Origin: Anaerolineae bacterium
GTDB taxonomy: Bacteria > Chloroflexota > Anaerolineae > Aggregatilineales > Phototrophicaceae
Reading direction: 5' to 3'
NCBI GenBank assembly: GCA_019912905.1
Contig: JAIOHO010000580.1
Location: 1 to 8,438 of the forward strand
DNA: 8,438 bases
The notes under the pieces were generated by a model. That model was given only the letters and a program-made list of their open reading frames with translations. It was not told the DNA's origin and did not search any database. The position numbers and the translations under genes were made by a program. Below are positions 6,790 to 8,438 of the stretch, one piece after another (the first letter of the stretch is position 1; every line of letters starts with the position of its first letter).

Positions 6790-6804
6790 GGAGCCTGAAG
6801 GGTC

Positions 6805-7764
6805 ATGATGGCGCAAAGGTTACAGCCTGGACAAATGCCACAGGAGTCAGCGTTAATCCCCCACCGTCAGCTGGAACAGATTCTGAAGGAATTCGAACGC
6901 TGCTGTCAGCTCACGGCGGGGCACAATGAACCGACCTGCATGACGGTAGAAGGCCCGACAGGTGTTGGGAAGACCCGACTGGCGGAGGAGTTGGTGCGGC
7001 GTGAGCCTCCATATGAGGGACCCGAAGGCTTGATCTGGCCGGTGTTTCATTCGCAGATTCCTGCAGAGACGACGCCGAAGAATTTTGCGATTGCGCTGCT
7101 CGCGGATCTGGGCGATCCCACACCCTCACGCGGAGACCCGATGCGGCGGGTCATCGAGCTGATCAGTCAGGTGGTGGTGCATGCGGTGGTGCTGGATGAC
7201 TTCCAGCATTTGCTCAATGTCAATACGCCCCGGCGGCAGGATGCGGTCACTGATCTGCTGAAAGTGCTGATCAAGAAGACGAATAAGGTTTTTGTGGTCG
7301 TGGGGATCGAAGGCAAGATCGGGGAGATTTTGCAGCATAACACGCAGCTGAAGCGCTTATTTTCGGCTCGGATGCACCTGCGTCCGTTTGCATTGGATTG
7401 GAACACAAAACCGGAGCAATATCAGGACCAGGTGCGCGAATTCGATTTCTTCATCGGCGCGGCAGTGCGGACGAACGGGATTACGTTTTCCGATCAACTC
7501 CCCCATGAGGGTTGGTTAATCCGATTGCACCTTGCGACCCAGGGCGTGGCGGCGAATATCCTCAACCTGCTTCGGTATGCCCGAGTGCTGGCTTTGGAGC
7601 GGGATCGTCACGTGGTTGATCTGGGGATTCTGGCTGAAGCGTACGAAAACCGGATGCAGACCCATCTGGATGACTCGTTGTATGGCCGGGCCTTCAAGGA
7701 CGTGAACCCCTTCCGGGTATCCGAAGAAAAACTATTTGAGATGCCTGGGGCAAAGCGGCACTAA
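6805..7764 (+). CDS. tnsC: Transposition AAA+ ATPase, TnsC/TniB family
   Basis: This ATPase polymerises on DNA, passes the target signal from TniQ to the transposase, and helps prevent repeat insertion near an existing copy. The 319 residues include Walker A GPTGVGKT (50-57), Walker B VVLDD (128-132) followed by FQH, and a sensor-1-like strand at about 160-170 (VFVVVG). The length is close to Tn5053 TniB (about 300) and much shorter than Tn7 TnsC (555), so the long terminal extensions that bind TnsA and TnsD in Tn7 are absent or reduced. It begins 15 bases after the transposase stop. Two ATGs at 6805 and 6808 are both possible: AAGGAG overlaps the previous stop at 6788-6793, and a second weak site, GAAGGG, lies at 6797-6802. 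The short gap suggests co-translation with the transposase. Confidence 0.94.
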   Translation: MMAQRLQPGQMPQESALIPHRQLEQILKEFERCCQLTAGHNEPTCMTVEGPTGVGKTRLAEELVRREPPYEGPEGLIWPVFHSQIPAETTPKNFAIALLADLGDPTPSRGDPMRRVIELISQVVVHAVVLDDFQHLLNVNTPRRQDAVTDLLKVLIKKTNKVFVVVGIEGKIGEILQHNTQLKRLFSARMHLRPFALDWNTKPEQYQDQVREFDFFIGAAVRTNGITFSDQLPHEGWLIRLHLATQGVAANILNLLRYARVLALERDRHVVDLGILAEAYENRMQTHLDDSLYGRAFKDVNPFRVSEEKLFEMPGAKRH

Positions 7765-7801
7765 ATCAAACTGAGCTGCTTAGTTTTCGCAGGGATGGGC
7801 G

Positions 7802-8438
7802 ATGCTTGAGACGTATCTACCACATGGGTTTCGACTGCTGCGGCGTCTGGAACTCAAGTCTGGGGAGAGCTGGCCGTCGTTCGTGCACCGGATGGCGCGA
7901 CATAATCAGCTTGACTCACCATCCGCGATGATCGCTGCTTGTGTGGGTCGTCTCGGCGATCTGGGTATTCGGGATCGGGTGCTGCATCCGACCCAGCCAA
8001 CGGCCATCGCGGTTCTTGCGCACCTGACCTGGCTGAGTGAGCGGGAACTGTATGCGGCCACCGCCCATGTCTATGCTCCAACGATCATCCCATTCCATCA
8101 GGCAGTTCCCTGGATTCGACTGAACAGCGGATCCAAGGTGCCGATATCCTCCAGCACTGAGCATCTGGTATCGCGAGGACGGTTGAAATACTGCCCACGC
8201 TGCCTGGAAGAAGATCTGTATCATCAGCTGAATTGGATGCCCAGCCTGGCGCAGGTCTGTCTGCAGCATCGCTGCCTGTTGGCGGATGCATGTCCTTGGT
8301 GTGGGCGAGATCTCAACCTATCCATGTTGCTCGATGGGCGCTGTGGTTCGTGCGGGAAGGCGCTGGCCGAAGTAGAGCCTTACGGAGTCGAGGATGACGA
8401 GCTCGGACTGGGGAGTCAGCAGCATCTACAGGGATGGC
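7802..8438 (+). CDS. tniQ: Target-selection protein TniQ/TnsD family, N-terminal part
   Basis: TniQ/TnsD proteins choose the insertion site, by binding a specific DNA sequence or another targeting factor, and recruit the ATPase. The frame is open from ATG at 7802 to the window end (212 codons, no stop), so the gene runs on outside. The start is supported by AGGGA at 7791-7795, 6 bases upstream. The N-terminus has the family pattern E-S-W-x-S-F-x-x-R-M-A-x-x-N at about 22-35. Zinc-ligand pairs follow: C131-x2-C134, C153-x2-H156, C164-x2-C167 and C181-x2-C184, with W145 between the first two as is common in TniQ. It lies 37 bases after the ATPase stop in the same direction. Whether it is a short TniQ or a long TnsD, which bears on target choice, cannot be told because the C-terminal part is missing. 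Confidence 0.9.
   Translation, partial: MLETYLPHGFRLLRRLELKSGESWPSFVHRMARHNQLDSPSAMIAACVGRLGDLGIRDRVLHPTQPTAIAVLAHLTWLSERELYAATAHVYAPTIIPFHQAVPWIRLNSGSKVPISSSTEHLVSRGRLKYCPRCLEEDLYHQLNWMPSLAQVCLQHRCLLADACPWCGRDLNLSMLLDGRCGSCGKALAEVEPYGVEDDELGLGSQQHLQGW

Noticed and set aside
7126..7406. Short minus-strand frames opposite tnsC
   Set aside because: They are shadows of the ATPase gene, whose Walker motifs fix the plus strand.

Overview
This window is bacterial DNA of moderate to fairly high G+C. It has bacterial Shine-Dalgarno sites, an intrinsic terminator and tightly packed genes. Nothing seen here fixes the phylum.

There are two gene blocks reading away from each other. On the minus strand, positions 1-2545 hold the start of a type I restriction-modification operon: a complete hsdM, followed with a 13-base overlap by the first 32 codons of hsdS, cut by the window edge. 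On the plus strand, positions 3163-8438 hold the core of a Tn7-like (Tn5053/Tni-related) transposon. Its genes, in order, are a FokI-like PD-(D/E)XK nuclease in the place where Tn7 has tnsA, a DDE transposase (TnsB/TniA), a short AAA+ ATPase (TnsC/TniB), and the first 212 codons of a zinc-binding target selector (TniQ/TnsD), also cut by the window edge.

Between the blocks, positions 2546-3162 hold no convincing protein gene. The hsdM-proximal part contains inverted repeats, and a more A+T-rich part (about 2700-2960) contains weak repeats that may be transposase-binding sites. At 2926-3098 lies a compact transcription unit: a promoter-like pair, then an RNA that can fold into a closing stem around three hairpins, then a strong intrinsic terminator. 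Each of the three hairpins and the terminator has a 7-base loop. A 7-base segment in the second hairpin is perfectly complementary to the terminator's 5' arm. The unit could therefore be a free small RNA, or a switchable leader (attenuator) controlling the nuclease-transposase genes 64 bases downstream.

Inferred working model: the transposase joins the 3' ends of the element to the target, and the FokI-like nuclease may cut the 5' strands, as TnsA does in Tn7. That would give cut-and-paste transposition rather than cointegrates. The ATPase links transposase to TniQ-marked targets, and the upstream RNA may set expression. The tns-proximal end of the element should lie between hsdM and the nuclease gene, but the far end and any target duplication are outside the window. 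No Cas gene or CRISPR array is visible.
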